From an uncultured Prevotellaceae bacterium (lineage in GTDB: Bacteria > Bacteroidota > Bacteroidia > Bacteroidales > Bacteroidaceae), in NCBI GenBank assembly GCA_900315455.1, contig OMZE01000002.1, positions 184,283-248,282 of the forward strand: a DNA stretch of 64,000 nt, written 5' to 3'. Made by a program: the position numbers and the translations under genes. Shown one piece after another: positions 16,003-24,905 of the stretch (positions are counted from its first letter, which is position 1; every line of letters begins with the position of its first letter). The notes beneath the pieces were generated by a model. The model saw only the letters and a program-made list of their open reading frames with translations. It searched no databases and was not told the origin of the DNA.

Positions 16003-17133
16003 TCACTTCAGGTTTTTATTGAAGAAATCTGCGAGTTTATCCCACGGAATGAGATTCTTCGGTTCGCCCTTGCCTACCAATTCGGTATACCCACCATCAT
16101 AGAGGTCGCAATGGGTGGCACCGGGAATAATGAGCAATTCCTTGTTCTCTGGATTGGGATTAGGTTTGCCCACGACATTATATCCCCCTGCCCTGCCTTC
16201 CACCATATACTTATAGGCAGCCTCGCCGAAGTAGCGGGAATGGGCTTTCTCGCCGTGCATGACGAGTACCGCCGAGCGAATCTCGTTGATATAATAGAGG
16301 AAACGGGCGTTGGCGAATGCCTGTGTGCCTATGGTGCGCCAGCCGTCGTTGGAGTTTCCGCTGCGCTTGTGGTAGCCACGCGCGGTGATGTAGTAATCGT
16401 AGTAGTCTTTCACAAACTGAGGAGCATCAGCAGGCAGCGGGTTCACCACTCCGCCCGCCATCGCCATCGGGTCGGCCAGACGCTGCTTTGCCATAGCCTC
16501 ACGGGCAGCATGGCGCGACTCCTCCTTGTCCTCACTGTCGAAATAGCCGTTGCCGCTGACGCGGGTCATGTCGTACATGGTGCTTGCGACGGTAGCCTTG
16601 ATGCGGGTGTCGGCAGCGGCAGCGTTGAGGGCAATGCCTCCCCATCCGCAGATGCCGATGATGCCTATCTTTGCGGAATCCACATTCTCCTGTTTCGACA
16701 GGAAATCCACAGCAGCCATGAAGTCCTCGGTGTTGATGTCGGGCGATGCCGTGCGGCGGGGTTCGCCACTGCTTTCACCCGTGTAAGAGGGATCGAAGGC
16801 CAGGGCTACAAAGCCACGCTCTGCCATGCGCATGGCGTAGAGTCCGCTCGACTGTTCCTTGCAGGCTCCAAACGGGCCGCTGACGGCGATAGCAGCCAAC
16901 TTGCCCTGAGCATCCTTCGGCTCATAGAGATCAGCCGCGAGCGTCAGTCCATACTGTGTTTCAAACGTCACCTTGCGATGGTTCACCTTGTCACTCAGAG
17001 GGAACACCTTGTCCCACTCCTGCGTTAATTCTAACTTCTGCATATTATCTTCTGTTTTAGTTTGATTGTCTTTCTGATGGCATGCTGTCAGTATACCTGC
17101 CACAAGCATTGCTGCAAATAATACCTTATTCAT
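16003..17133 (-). CDS. Alpha/beta hydrolase lipoprotein with Cys nucleophile
   Basis: The protein has 376 residues with a lipoprotein signal ending LTAC (C18). The hydrolase core shows AIAVSGPFGACKEQ, a G-I-C-G-W-G-G nucleophile elbow with Cys at 162 where most lipases have Ser, then DMTRVSGNGYFD and a late LVMHGEKAHSRY and IPGATHCDLYD (probable Asp/His region). A Cys nucleophile is characteristic of dienelactone hydrolase-like enzymes. The substrate is unknown; the cell-envelope location is inferred from the signal. The gene ends facing the YhhQ-family gene and follows the RibD-like gene by 12 nt, so the two are likely one operon. Confidence 0.85.
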   Translation of the reverse strand: MNKVLFAAMLVAGILTACHQKDNQTKTEDNMQKLELTQEWDKVFPLSDKVNHRKVTFETQYGLTLAADLYEPKDAQGKLAAIAVSGPFGACKEQSSGLYAMRMAERGFVALAFDPSYTGESSGEPRRTASPDINTEDFMAAVDFLSKQENVDSAKIGIIGICGWGGIALNAAAADTRIKATVASTMYDMTRVSGNGYFDSEDKEESRHAAREAMAKQRLADPMAMAGGVVNPLPADAPQFVKDYYDYYITARGYHKRSGNSNDGWRTIGTQAFANARFLYYINEIRSAVLVMHGEKAHSRYFGEAAYKYMVEGRAGGYNVVGKPNPNPENKELLIIPGATHCDLYDGGYTELVGKGEPKNLIPWDKLADFFNKNLK

Positions 17134-17145
17134 CGTCTTCTTTAC

Positions 17146-17826
17146 TTATTTGTTTACTTGATACCTTACCCATATAATACCATCCTGTTCTTCCACACAC
17201 TTGAAAATGAGTCGAACAGGTTTGCGGTCCATAGGCCTTCCATCGAAGGCAGCGGCCATTCCCTTGCGTCCGTCAATGCCGTAGCCGTACATCATGCTCA
17301 CTTCGTCGATCAAGCCAAGGTCGAGCATGGAGCCGTTGATGTTTCCGCCGCCAACCACTGCCAAGCGTTCCACGCCGAAAACAGTGCGCAGCGTTTCCAT
17401 TGCCGATACGAGGTCGATGCCGTTTTGGCCTGTGGTGATATAAGAAATGTGCCTGTTTTTCAGATAGTCAAGATACTCCTGGCTTGCCTGTTCGGAGAGA
17501 ATCATCAGCAAGGGACGGCCAAAGATTTCTGTGGTGTTGTCATCCCATAGCAATGTGCCATGAGTATCGACGCCGATGGCATAGCCCGTCGCTTCCACCG
17601 CCTTGTAAAGTTGCTGTCCGGCATCTTCATGGGGCAAGCACTGTTGGAACACGCCATCCTGCGCATAATGCATGGCAAGAGTCGTCTTACCCTCCAGTGT
17701 CGAAGGACAGCCGAGTTGGGCCAAAGCCTCATAGTAATGGTTGGTGTCGTCGATCTGCTCGGTCATCTCGCAGTCTATCCTGCCGTCGAGCGAAGCCATC
17801 ATGTGGCAAATAACGTATGGTCTCAT
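17146..17826 (-). CDS. Dihydrofolate reductase-like protein (RibD C-terminal domain family)
   Basis: The protein has 226 residues; the N-terminus RPYVICHMMASLDGRID and later TTGQNGIDLVSAMETL and LAVVGGGNINGSMLDLGLIDEV match the RibD C-terminal/dihydrofolate reductase-like family of NADPH-dependent reductases. True RibD deaminase residues are absent, so a riboflavin role is not implied. A -7 element (TAACTTTG, 17851-17858 on the minus strand) lies 24 nt upstream. It is probably co-transcribed with the hydrolase at 16003. Confidence 0.88.
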   Translation of the reverse strand: MRPYVICHMMASLDGRIDCEMTEQIDDTNHYYEALAQLGCPSTLEGKTTLAMHYAQDGVFQQCLPHEDAGQQLYKAVEATGYAIGVDTHGTLLWDDNTTEIFGRPLLMILSEQASQEYLDYLKNRHISYITTGQNGIDLVSAMETLRTVFGVERLAVVGGGNINGSMLDLGLIDEVSMMYGYGIDGRKGMAAAFDGRPMDRKPVRLIFKCVEEQDGIIWVRYQVNK

Positions 17827-17850
17827 TTCCGTCGTGTTTTAAATCTGCTG

Positions 17851-17858
17851 CAAAGTTA
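17851..17858 (-). promoter_or_regulatory. -7 promoter element of the RibD-like gene
   Basis: CAAAGTTA on the plus strand reads TAACTTTG on the minus strand, a TAnnTTTG match 24 nt before the start codon. Confidence 0.5.
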
Positions 17859-17920
17859 CGGCGAATGGTCCGTAACCTGTATAGACAGATTGCGGATAAA
17901 ACTACCAAAAATAAGGAACG

Positions 17921-18826
17921 TTACTTTTTACGCTGATTGTCGAAGAATTCTCTCGGGGTCTGGCCCGTTGTGTTCTTGAACATTCGGGTGAAGTGCTGGG
18001 GGTATTCAAACCCCAGTTCTTCTGCAACTTGGACGATGGCCTTTCCGCTAAGAATGAGATTTTTGGCCCGTAAGACGACGAAGTTGCGTATGTAGTCCTT
18101 CGGACTTTCGCCAAGGGCATCTCTTATGATGTCGCCAAAGTAGCCTGGTGAAAGACAAAGTTCGCTGGCACAGTACTTTACGCTTGGCAGTCCATAAGTC
18201 TTTTGCAAGCCATGCGTATAATAATCGTTCAGTACTTGCAGGAATCGACTGAGGATATCGCTGCCTTCAGTTGCCATTTCCTTGAACTGGCGGAAATAGA
18301 AGCGGTTGCAGTAATCGAGGATTAACAAGATGTAGTTTCTGACGATGTCATCATGTCCGAATGATAGAGACTGCGTTTCCAACTCCTGTCGCAGTTTTGC
18401 CATGAGCCGGTAGAGAATATCCTTTTCATTCGGAGTCAAGATGAGTGCCTCATTGGAATTGTAGGAGAAGAATTGATAGCCGTCGAGTTTCTGTTCGATG
18501 ACTGTACCTTGGATAAACTCGTTGTCAAACGCCAGTACCCAGCCGTGATACTGCCGTCGTGTGCCGTCATCCTGTTTGCCGCCTATCTGCCCGGGTGAGA
18601 AAGCCATCAGCGATCCGTCGCCTTCATGATAGGTGCCTACGCCATAAGTCAGACCTTCGGGGAACTCCTGCTGCAGGAAAATACCATAGCAGTTGATCCT
18701 GTTCAACGTGTGGCGTATCTCACCCATCTCGTCATAGTGAATCACCGAGACGTGGGGGTGATAGACTGGCGCGCCTATATCACGTGCGTAGTCATTTGCT
18801 TCGTTGATATACAAGTCTATCGTCAT
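17921..18826 (-). CDS. AraC-family transcriptional regulator
   Basis: The protein has 301 residues. The N-terminal part is a cupin-like sensor region (GTYHEGDGSLMAFSPGQIGG). The C-terminal 95 residues form the double helix-turn-helix: SVKYCASELCLSPGYFGDII and later VAEELGFEYPQHFTRMFKNT with the closing GQTPREF. The effector is unknown. It lies directly upstream of the reductase/hydrolase pair on the same strand, separated by 95 nt, so it may regulate them (inference from neighbourhood only). Confidence 0.92.
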   Translation of the reverse strand: MTIDLYINEANDYARDIGAPVYHPHVSVIHYDEMGEIRHTLNRINCYGIFLQQEFPEGLTYGVGTYHEGDGSLMAFSPGQIGGKQDDGTRRQYHGWVLAFDNEFIQGTVIEQKLDGYQFFSYNSNEALILTPNEKDILYRLMAKLRQELETQSLSFGHDDIVRNYILLILDYCNRFYFRQFKEMATEGSDILSRFLQVLNDYYTHGLQKTYGLPSVKYCASELCLSPGYFGDIIRDALGESPKDYIRNFVVLRAKNLILSGKAIVQVAEELGFEYPQHFTRMFKNTTGQTPREFFDNQRKK

Positions 18827-18861
18827 AGCGGGTTCGGGTACGCAATTTCTTCTCTATTCTA

Positions 18862-19458
18862 TCAGTCGCTCAGCCTCACCTTTCTCCATTGCGGATTTAT
18901 CACGATAGGCTGGTCCAATGACTTGATCATCTCACGGGCGGCCTCTTCGTTCAATTCCTCCCAACCTTCCACCGTGATTTTTGGCCGTCCGTCAGCGCTT
19001 ACCAAGGTAGGATACTCATTGATCATCTGCAACACATACCCATCCTTGAGGAATGCATAACAGGTGTATTGGTAGACATCCGTGTTTGTCACTACCACGT
19101 TCGGATAGAAACTCAACTGATGATGGCTGATAGGGTAGCCGCTGTCGGAGGCACCATTATCCAGACTCACATAACCGTTTTTACGGTCTACGGTGATACC
19201 CCCGCCATTCTCTTCATCGGCCTCATAGGTGAAGTTGGGGTTCTTGGCTTTCTCCAAAACGGGGCTGACGGTATAGGCGTGCCAGGTGTCTTGGAATGCC
19301 TTGACCAACTGCACAATACCCGGGTTGTTGCCGCCCTTAGGCACTTTGATGTTGCGTGATGTCCATTGGTCGCGTATTTCTTCCAATGAATGATAATCGG
19401 CGGCCATCGCATATATGCTGGTCGTCACAGCCAAAAGTATCAACAGATATTTTTTCAT
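18862..19458 (-). CDS. Secreted hypothetical protein
   Basis: The protein has 198 residues with a clear signal peptide (MKKYLLILLAVTTSIYAMA, cleavage near AMA-AD). The mature part has WTSRNIKVPKGGNNPGIVQL and an even mix of charged and aromatic residues, with no recognised domain. It is probably periplasmic. It is 35 nt upstream of the AraC gene on the same strand. Confidence 0.75.
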   Translation of the reverse strand: MKKYLLILLAVTTSIYAMAADYHSLEEIRDQWTSRNIKVPKGGNNPGIVQLVKAFQDTWHAYTVSPVLEKAKNPNFTYEADEENGGGITVDRKNGYVSLDNGASDSGYPISHHQLSFYPNVVVTNTDVYQYTCYAFLKDGYVLQMINEYPTLVSADGRPKITVEGWEELNEEAAREMIKSLDQPIVINPQWRKVRLSD

Positions 19459-19617
19459 AGCCTTCCGTTTTTTTCAGTTACAAAAATACAATTATAAATG
19501 GAGATGCCATCTGATTCTTCTTTAAAATCAACAAATCAATGCAAAAAAGTAAGTTTTTCGCTGATTTTCGTCAGCGTTTCCAAGGGCTTCCAGCCATTCG
19601 TGAGTGACCTACATTTT

Positions 19618-20199
19618 TCATCGAGAAGGCGAGGCAACCTGGGATGAGTAAAAAATACCACATACCAAGGTCAGGTATTCTGGAATCAAGCCTCCCCTAC
19701 TCCACTTGATTTCAAGACCGAGCAATTTCTTGGCGGTTTTACCCATGTCGAAACCGAATGCTTCGAGTGAAGGCCTCACCTTGTCGGGATGCTTGCATGG
19801 TTTCCCTTCAATCCTTGCGCATGGGGCACCGTCGCAGTATGGACAGGAACCGACAAAACCGAAACTCATGCCGCCCAAAGCCTTCTCCATTTCCATAAGT
19901 TCCTTGTTCAACTCGTTGGTCACAGGTTCCATCAATTTGTTTGCGGCATCCAATGGCAAAGTCTTGTCATTGGGAATGATCTTCACGCCAATGATACGCA
20001 CGTTGTCGTATGCTTCGATGACCGACAGCGGATTGAAATCGAAAGGAGGACATCCATACCTGCGGCCATAGTTTCCGCATTGTTGGCAGAACTTGATGAA
20101 ATAGTCTGCATCATGGAAGTCCTTGATATATGCGGCTGCATCTATCTCTGCCGTATATCTTTCTATCGTGTATGCTGATTCGTTGGGTGTCGCGTCCAT
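19618..20199 (-). CDS. DUF2284 domain metal-binding protein
   Basis: The protein has 193 residues. Two cysteine clusters are present: CQQCGNYGRRYGCPPF (about 36-51), and then CPYCDGAPCARIEGKPC. These are the predicted metal-binding signatures of DUF2284, found often in anaerobes; the function is unknown. There is no signal peptide. It lies 18 nt after the PLD gene on the same strand and is probably co-transcribed. Confidence 0.88.
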   Translation of the reverse strand: MDATPNESAYTIERYTAEIDAAAYIKDFHDADYFIKFCQQCGNYGRRYGCPPFDFNPLSVIEAYDNVRIIGVKIIPNDKTLPLDAANKLMEPVTNELNKELMEMEKALGGMSFGFVGSCPYCDGAPCARIEGKPCKHPDKVRPSLEAFGFDMGKTAKKLLGLEIKWSRGGLIPEYLTLVCGIFYSSQVASPSR

Positions 20200-20217
20200 T
20201 TCTTCCTTCCTCTGGTT

Positions 20218-20724
20218 TTACTTGATGGGGTCGGCGCAATAATCCCGGCGGCCACATTCCTTACAGAACTTTCCCATCCACACGTTGTCGAACTGCCCGA
20301 TGGCCGCTTCCACCATCTCTGGGTCGTCGGTCAGGATGCCCGCCTCAAAGTTTCGCCTTCTTGGCGACTTCATGCCCATTCCAGCCCCCGTCAGGTTGGC
20401 GGAGCCGACGTAGGCCATGGCGGAGTCGATAATGATGAGTTTGAAATGGACTCTCGGGCAAAGCACCCGCTCAATACCATCATAGAGAATGGGATGCTTC
20501 TCGTGGTCTTCCCTCCATGCGGTCCCGGGTTCCTTGGCATGGATGAGTCTTACTTCCACGCCCTTTTTGAGCAGGGAAGCAAGCACGTCGAGGAAGGGCT
20601 TGTCGTCGACATACAAATTCTTGATATCTACCGTTCCCAACCACACCGTCCGCTTAGCCTGACTGACCAGTGTCAGTACATCCTTGTAGTGGTTCTCGTC
20701 GGCGATGTATTTGATGAAACTCAT
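20218..20724 (-). CDS. Phospholipase D-like (PLDc) protein
   Basis: The protein has 168 residues and a single HKD motif, VHFKLIIID, followed by YVGSANLTGAG. Single-HKD proteins of this length act as dimers and include nucleases as well as lipid phosphodiesterases; there is no signal peptide, so a cytosolic nucleic-acid role is plausible. An unusual C-terminal tail carries four cysteines/zinc-type residues (CKECGRRDYC). The start overlaps the stop of the preceding gene by 4 nt, which indicates translational coupling. Confidence 0.85.
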   Translation of the reverse strand: MSFIKYIADENHYKDVLTLVSQAKRTVWLGTVDIKNLYVDDKPFLDVLASLLKKGVEVRLIHAKEPGTAWREDHEKHPILYDGIERVLCPRVHFKLIIIDSAMAYVGSANLTGAGMGMKSPRRRNFEAGILTDDPEMVEAAIGQFDNVWMGKFCKECGRRDYCADPIK

Positions 20725-21113
20725 TGCTTTTCTTTCTTGCCGGATTTCCCTTGCTTCTTCCTTTGTGCACGAGTTTCATTGTTTTCAAAGAGATCCACGG
20801 CAATGTCGGTCAGTTCCGAAGACATGACATTCCCGCTTTTCTGAATGTCGGCCCAAGGACAAAGTGTGGCATAGTTTTCGTCAATGACCATATCGGTTGG
20901 CGGTCCGATGGGATTGTCTTGGCTATAATAGAGATGCCGTCCGGAGTGAATCAGTATATCTGCATCTACATCCGGATTGCCCAGTTGGTTGTAGATTTCC
21001 GCATTTATCTCGTAGAGGTCGAAATCACCTCTCCACGACGTTTTTGCCGTATAGAGATTTCTTTCATCGTCATAGCAGGCCTTCCAGCCTATTCCGTGTT
21101 TAAAATGTAACAT
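20721..21113 (-). CDS. Hypothetical protein coupled to the PLD gene
   Basis: The protein has 130 residues starting MLHFKHGIGWKACYDDERNL and has no recognised domain. The core (YEINAEIYNQLGNPDVDADI) is acidic, while the last 18 residues are almost all Lys, Gln, Gly and Arg. The stop overlaps the PLD start, so the two are translated together. An accessory or inhibitor role is possible but unsupported. Confidence 0.7.
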   Translation of the reverse strand: MLHFKHGIGWKACYDDERNLYTAKTSWRGDFDLYEINAEIYNQLGNPDVDADILIHSGRHLYYSQDNPIGPPTDMVIDENYATLCPWADIQKSGNVMSSELTDIAVDLFENNETRAQRKKQGKSGKKEKQ

Positions 21114-21155
21114 ATCCTCAGTTTTATCAATATATGACCTTATTATAATGAATGT

Positions 21156-21560
21156 TTATGTCCAAAGGCTGGTGATAAACATCGGGCTTGCATCTTCAGA
21201 CTTCTTGAATCCACATGACTCATAGAAATCCAACTCGGCATTATAGGCAATCACCGCAACGCGAAGGTAATCTGCATAGTGCTCTTTCATCATCTCTACA
21301 AGTTGGTGTCCGATGCCTTGATGGTGATAATCTGGGCGCACCAGCAGATAATGGAGGTAAGCATTCATAATGCCATCATCCATGGCGCACACCATTCCGA
21401 CAAGTTTCGCACCATCCCATGCCGAATATACCGTTTTGAAGTTTTTCATGGCAATGACCAACTTCTCAGGGAAATGGCCTGAAGACCATTCCACAGACAG
21501 GAACAAATCTTCCAAGTCTTCTTTCTTGAACTCGTGAATGTCTTTGTATGTTATTTCCAT
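21156..21560 (-). CDS. GNAT-family N-acetyltransferase
   Basis: From ATG 21560 the product has 134 residues; an in-frame ATG at 21587 adds nine residues that do not fit the fold. The acetyl-CoA loop is RPDYHHQGIGHQLVEMM, and a C-terminal YNAELDFYESCGFKKSE matches the GNAT end. The substrate is unknown. A -7 element (TATCTTTG on minus, 21589-21596) lies about 29 nt upstream. It is probably the first gene of the 21.6-to-19.6 kb minus-strand cluster. Confidence 0.9.
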   Translation of the reverse strand: MEITYKDIHEFKKEDLEDLFLSVEWSSGHFPEKLVIAMKNFKTVYSAWDGAKLVGMVCAMDDGIMNAYLHYLLVRPDYHHQGIGHQLVEMMKEHYADYLRVAVIAYNAELDFYESCGFKKSEDASPMFITSLWT

Positions 21561-21588
21561 AAAAACCGATTTATCTGATTCAATCATG

Positions 21589-21596
21589 CAAAGATA
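21589..21596 (-). promoter_or_regulatory. -7 promoter element of the GNAT gene
   Basis: CAAAGATA reads TATCTTTG on the minus strand. Its placement supports the start at 21560 over 21587, because 21587 would leave no leader. Confidence 0.55.
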
Positions 21597-21713
21597 ACAT
21601 TTTTTTTGATAAATCTCAACATTCTTTTGCTGTTATCCAGAATAACACTAATTTTGAAAAAAGTTTTGGAAAATGCGATATATTATTTAATTGATATCGT
21701 ATAACAAGTAGAA

Positions 21714-22295
21714 GTGAGACCAATAACGAGCGTTATTACGGAAGCGGAAATCGTGGAAGCCTTGCGTGAAGGGCGACGCGAAGGACAGGTAGTGGCAGTA
21801 AGTCGCTATGCTGAGCGCATATTCGCCATGATTGTAAGACAGGTGCCTGATGTGATGGACGCACAAGAACTGACACAGGACACGTTTCTCAGGGCTTTCC
21901 ATCGCATTGACAGTTATGATGCTCAAAAAGCATCGCTTTCTACCTGGCTCTGCCGCATTGCCTACCACCTGACGATTGACTTTCTTAGGCGCCGCCGACC
22001 ACAGATGGTTTCCATCGAAGAGAGTTCTGCCTGGCAGAGCGACATCAGTGACGAACAGTTGGAGGAGGAACTTTCTACAGGCCGCGAGGAGCGCATTGCA
22101 AAACTGGAAGAACTGATGGACGAATTGCCTGGCGATGAAAGGATGTTACTGACTCTTTACTATTATGAAAATCGACCGCTGACAGAAATTGCCTATATCA
22201 CAGGCATCAACGCAAAGGCATTGGCCAATCGGCTCTGTAGGATGAGAAAGAAACTCTATCTAAAAATGATAAATCATGAAGAAGGAAACATATAA
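21714..22295 (+). CDS. RNA polymerase sigma factor, ECF (sigma-70 family)
   Basis: The start is GTG 21714, the only start that keeps the full domain; a stop lies upstream in frame. The protein has 193 residues. Region 2 includes DAQELTQDTFLRAFHRIDSYD and STWLCRIAYHLTIDFLRR. Region 4 includes LPGDERMLLTLYYYENRPLTEIA and GINAKALANRLCRMRKKL. ECF sigmas direct RNA polymerase to envelope-stress or transport genes. It overlaps the next gene by 20 nt, which likely encodes its membrane partner. Confidence 0.93.
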   Translation: MRPITSVITEAEIVEALREGRREGQVVAVSRYAERIFAMIVRQVPDVMDAQELTQDTFLRAFHRIDSYDAQKASLSTWLCRIAYHLTIDFLRRRRPQMVSIEESSAWQSDISDEQLEEELSTGREERIAKLEELMDELPGDERMLLTLYYYENRPLTEIAYITGINAKALANRLCRMRKKLYLKMINHEEGNI

Positions 22296-23280
22296 GGACA
22301 CAGATCTTCGCGAGGCCCTGAGACGCAAATACTCAGACACCCCACAACTGCCCGCCGACTTCTTGACGAAGATGCAGGAACGGATGGCGCAGGAGAATGA
22401 GCCGTCGATACCTGAGCCAGCCACAAGGAAAAGGCTCTGGCGCTGGGTGGCGGCAGCCGCCTGTCTTCTTCTGATAATCGGTTTAGGCATAACCATGTTA
22501 TCCAAAGAACAGGCCGGGCAGACAGAAGACCTATACGCTCATGCCCATAAAGCACAAAAGACGGACAAGAGCCCCGACCATCAACAACAAGTCAGCATTG
22601 CCCAGGCCATTGAGGAACAAGAAACAGTGCCACAACCTTCAGCAACAGCAAAAGCCAATGCCCCCAAGCCACATGTAGCCAAGGCGGACGCCTCAGAAAA
22701 ACCATCTCCATCGGCGAAGAGTCCTGCAACCACCCTTCGAACCAAGGATGGTTCAATAGGGGTGAAAAGCCACGACGACGATGGTTTCTCAGAGTTGAGC
22801 CCCGTTTTCGGAGAAGCCCCAAGCGACAATCTCCACTATGCCAACAACACGACGGAATCCCCCGCCGATCAAGCACCGAGCAGGATGGATGAGTTTATCG
22901 CCAAGATAGCCGACTATAACAAGGTAACGGCAGTGCCACTTGAGTGTATTTCGGGCAAGGAAGACAGCCGCATTGACAACAAAGCCTATGTTTTCCGTGA
23001 CACTAAGGAACTCGACCTCTTCTCCCGATTATTCCAAGCCGCTTGCTGGTATGACAGTAATAGTCCCGGCTATATGCTGAACTTCTCTCAGCAACAGTTC
23101 TTCTTCACCCTGAAAGACCCACACAAAGAGGAGAAATACCTCTGGATAGCAGAACGCATCGATGGTGGGCGCATCCTGCTCTACACCTCACACTCACCGA
23201 TAGAGGCCAACGTCTCATCGGCCTGTTATCAGAAATATCGCGAACAACTGATGCATACATTTGGAACATCGAAATTCTAA
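22276..23280 (+). CDS. Single-pass membrane protein, probable anti-sigma partner
   Basis: The protein has 334 residues. The N-terminal 54 residues are cytosolic and charged (TDLREALRRKYSDTPQLPADF). A transmembrane helix spans about 55-75, followed by a long Ala/Pro/Lys-rich periplasmic linker to about residue 160 and a C-terminal beta-rich domain. The N-terminal TPQLPADFLTKM segment and position after an ECF sigma gene fit the anti-sigma factors of Bacteroidota. No zinc-binding ASD motif is seen, so the role is inferred from topology and context. Confidence 0.75.
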   Translation: MKKETYKDTDLREALRRKYSDTPQLPADFLTKMQERMAQENEPSIPEPATRKRLWRWVAAAACLLLIIGLGITMLSKEQAGQTEDLYAHAHKAQKTDKSPDHQQQVSIAQAIEEQETVPQPSATAKANAPKPHVAKADASEKPSPSAKSPATTLRTKDGSIGVKSHDDDGFSELSPVFGEAPSDNLHYANNTTESPADQAPSRMDEFIAKIADYNKVTAVPLECISGKEDSRIDNKAYVFRDTKELDLFSRLFQAACWYDSNSPGYMLNFSQQQFFFTLKDPHKEEKYLWIAERIDGGRILLYTSHSPIEANVSSACYQKYREQLMHTFGTSKF

Positions 23281-23293
23281 ACAACAACAACCT

Positions 23294-24481
23294 ATGGAAA
23301 GGACTCTATTATTCAGCCTCCTGTTTTTCACCTGCTACTCCTTGCAGGCACAAACAAATGAAGTAACCCTTACCTATCAACCATCATCGAATGTGGTCAT
23401 AGAGTATGCAAAAAACAAAGGCGTCTTTGTTGCATGTCCTGATGTGAAAACTGACAACAAGACAAAGAAGACCACTGTGGAATGGCATCCGACGAACATG
23501 GAGTGGATCAAGGACTATTGCACGCCAACGGGTTTTGACAAAGAAGAGGACTATATGAAAATCTTCCCGGAACTGTCAGATGTACAGTTGGACGAGCAGA
23601 ACTTCGTGCCAATGAGTTGGCGACTGACAGGTGAGGGCGGCGAGACGGTGCTGCACTGCTATATCCGCATGCCAGCCGACGAGATGACCAATATGTGGCT
23701 GACGGGAGAGGAAGCGTGTCTGCTCGACCGGGAGACAGGTGTGCAGTACCGTGTACGCCGAACGGAGCCCGACACCTACCGCAAACACTTTGACATCAAG
23801 GCGAACAAGGGTGACGTGATAGACATGAAGATTATCTTCCCACCACTGCCAGCGACAACCAAAGAAGTTACCATCTATGGCGTTCCCAACTGGAGTTTGA
23901 TGGGTACCACCGTGCCCATCCGTCATGAAATTCACGGTACGGTATCCTATCAAAACTACGACACCATACCGCAATTCCACCGCCCCAACATGAAACTGGA
24001 GCATATGTACGAGAACAAGCCCTACGACAAGCAAAATTGGAACACATGGAAGGTGATGACCGACGCCCATCTGATCAAGCCTTTGCAAGATGGAACGATG
24101 GCGCTATGGCGCACCCCAGAGGCAACATACGTGGCCGTGGGCTATGAGCAGAACTGGACAACGGAATATTTTGATTTCAGACAAGGCACCATGCTGGTTG
24201 ACGAGGCTGGTCATCAGTACAAACTCCGTGAGATACTTGGAGTCCCCAAGGACGAACTGTTCTTCATGGAAGGCTGTTCGGGCGATTATATTGCCTTCCT
24301 GCTAGTCTTCGACCCGCTACCCCTCAGCGTTTCCTCCATCACCTTCAGCGAACCAGACAGTGAACCATTTGGCGCTTGGGGTGCCAACTGGTCGGGCACC
24401 GTGATTCCCAACATCAGCATCCAACAACTCCGTGATAACCAACAACTGTTCGATTACCTTCCTCGTGTCATCGTGAAATAA
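23294..24481 (+). CDS. Secreted hypothetical protein of the sigma operon
   Basis: ATG 23294 is chosen (395 residues) because it opens a signal peptide (LLFSLLFFTCYSLQAQ); an earlier in-frame ATG at 23261 lies inside the previous gene. The mature protein has many aromatic and charged beta-type segments (HCYIRMPADEMTNMWLTGEE, YEQNWTTEYFDFRQG) and no recognised domain. It is 13 nt downstream of the anti-sigma candidate. Confidence 0.75.
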   Translation: MERTLLFSLLFFTCYSLQAQTNEVTLTYQPSSNVVIEYAKNKGVFVACPDVKTDNKTKKTTVEWHPTNMEWIKDYCTPTGFDKEEDYMKIFPELSDVQLDEQNFVPMSWRLTGEGGETVLHCYIRMPADEMTNMWLTGEEACLLDRETGVQYRVRRTEPDTYRKHFDIKANKGDVIDMKIIFPPLPATTKEVTIYGVPNWSLMGTTVPIRHEIHGTVSYQNYDTIPQFHRPNMKLEHMYENKPYDKQNWNTWKVMTDAHLIKPLQDGTMALWRTPEATYVAVGYEQNWTTEYFDFRQGTMLVDEAGHQYKLREILGVPKDELFFMEGCSGDYIAFLLVFDPLPLSVSSITFSEPDSEPFGAWGANWSGTVIPNISIQQLRDNQQLFDYLPRVIVK

Positions 24482-24496
24482 ACAAAAGATAGTGTT

Positions 24497-24703
24497 ATGA
24501 AAAATTTTTGGAAACCACTTCAAGGTGAATTCAAATGGAATCCTAATGGCATACTGGGCGTGATTGGGGCGCTTGGTATTATTCCCGCCATTTTCGTAGG
24601 GCGTTATACAGACAGTTTTTGGTGCAGCGTAGTTTTTTTTGTTGTATGGTATGCCATCGTCTATCTTACGTTTCTTACCTATCGTTATTTCAAGGACAAG
24701 TGA
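24497..24703 (+). CDS. Small membrane protein
   Basis: The ORF has 68 residues with two predicted membrane segments: GVIGALGIIPAIFVG and SVVFFVVWYAIVYLTFLTY. It has no family assignment. It lies 15 nt after the secreted protein gene and is probably part of the sigma-factor operon. Confidence 0.6.
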   Translation: MKNFWKPLQGEFKWNPNGILGVIGALGIIPAIFVGRYTDSFWCSVVFFVVWYAIVYLTFLTYRYFKDK

Positions 24704-24719
24704 AATACTACAATCAGCA

Positions 24720-24905
24720 ATGAAAAAGAGAATCATCTATTTCATCTCATTCCTTTTGGTATGTTGTGTAAGTGGCTACTTTCTCGGCAAACTAAATAAT
24801 ATGGTATACACTCTCTTATACTTTCTTTTAGTTTTGGCTGGTGCTTATTTGTTGTATAAGGCATTTCCAATCAATTACAAGAAAGAAAACGATAATGACG
24901 AATAG
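24720..24905 (+). CDS. Small membrane protein
   Basis: The ORF has 61 residues from ATG 24720 (MKKRIIYFISFLLVCC), with two hydrophobic segments and a charged tail KKENDNDE. An in-frame upstream start at 24639 would overlap the preceding gene. Its stop overlaps the next gene by 11 nt. Confidence 0.6.
   Translation: MKKRIIYFISFLLVCCVSGYFLGKLNNMVYTLLYFLLVLAGAYLLYKAFPINYKKENDNDE

Noticed and set aside
15940-17028. 362-codon plus-strand ORF
   Set aside because: It is antisense to the Cys-nucleophile hydrolase, whose signal and motifs are clear.
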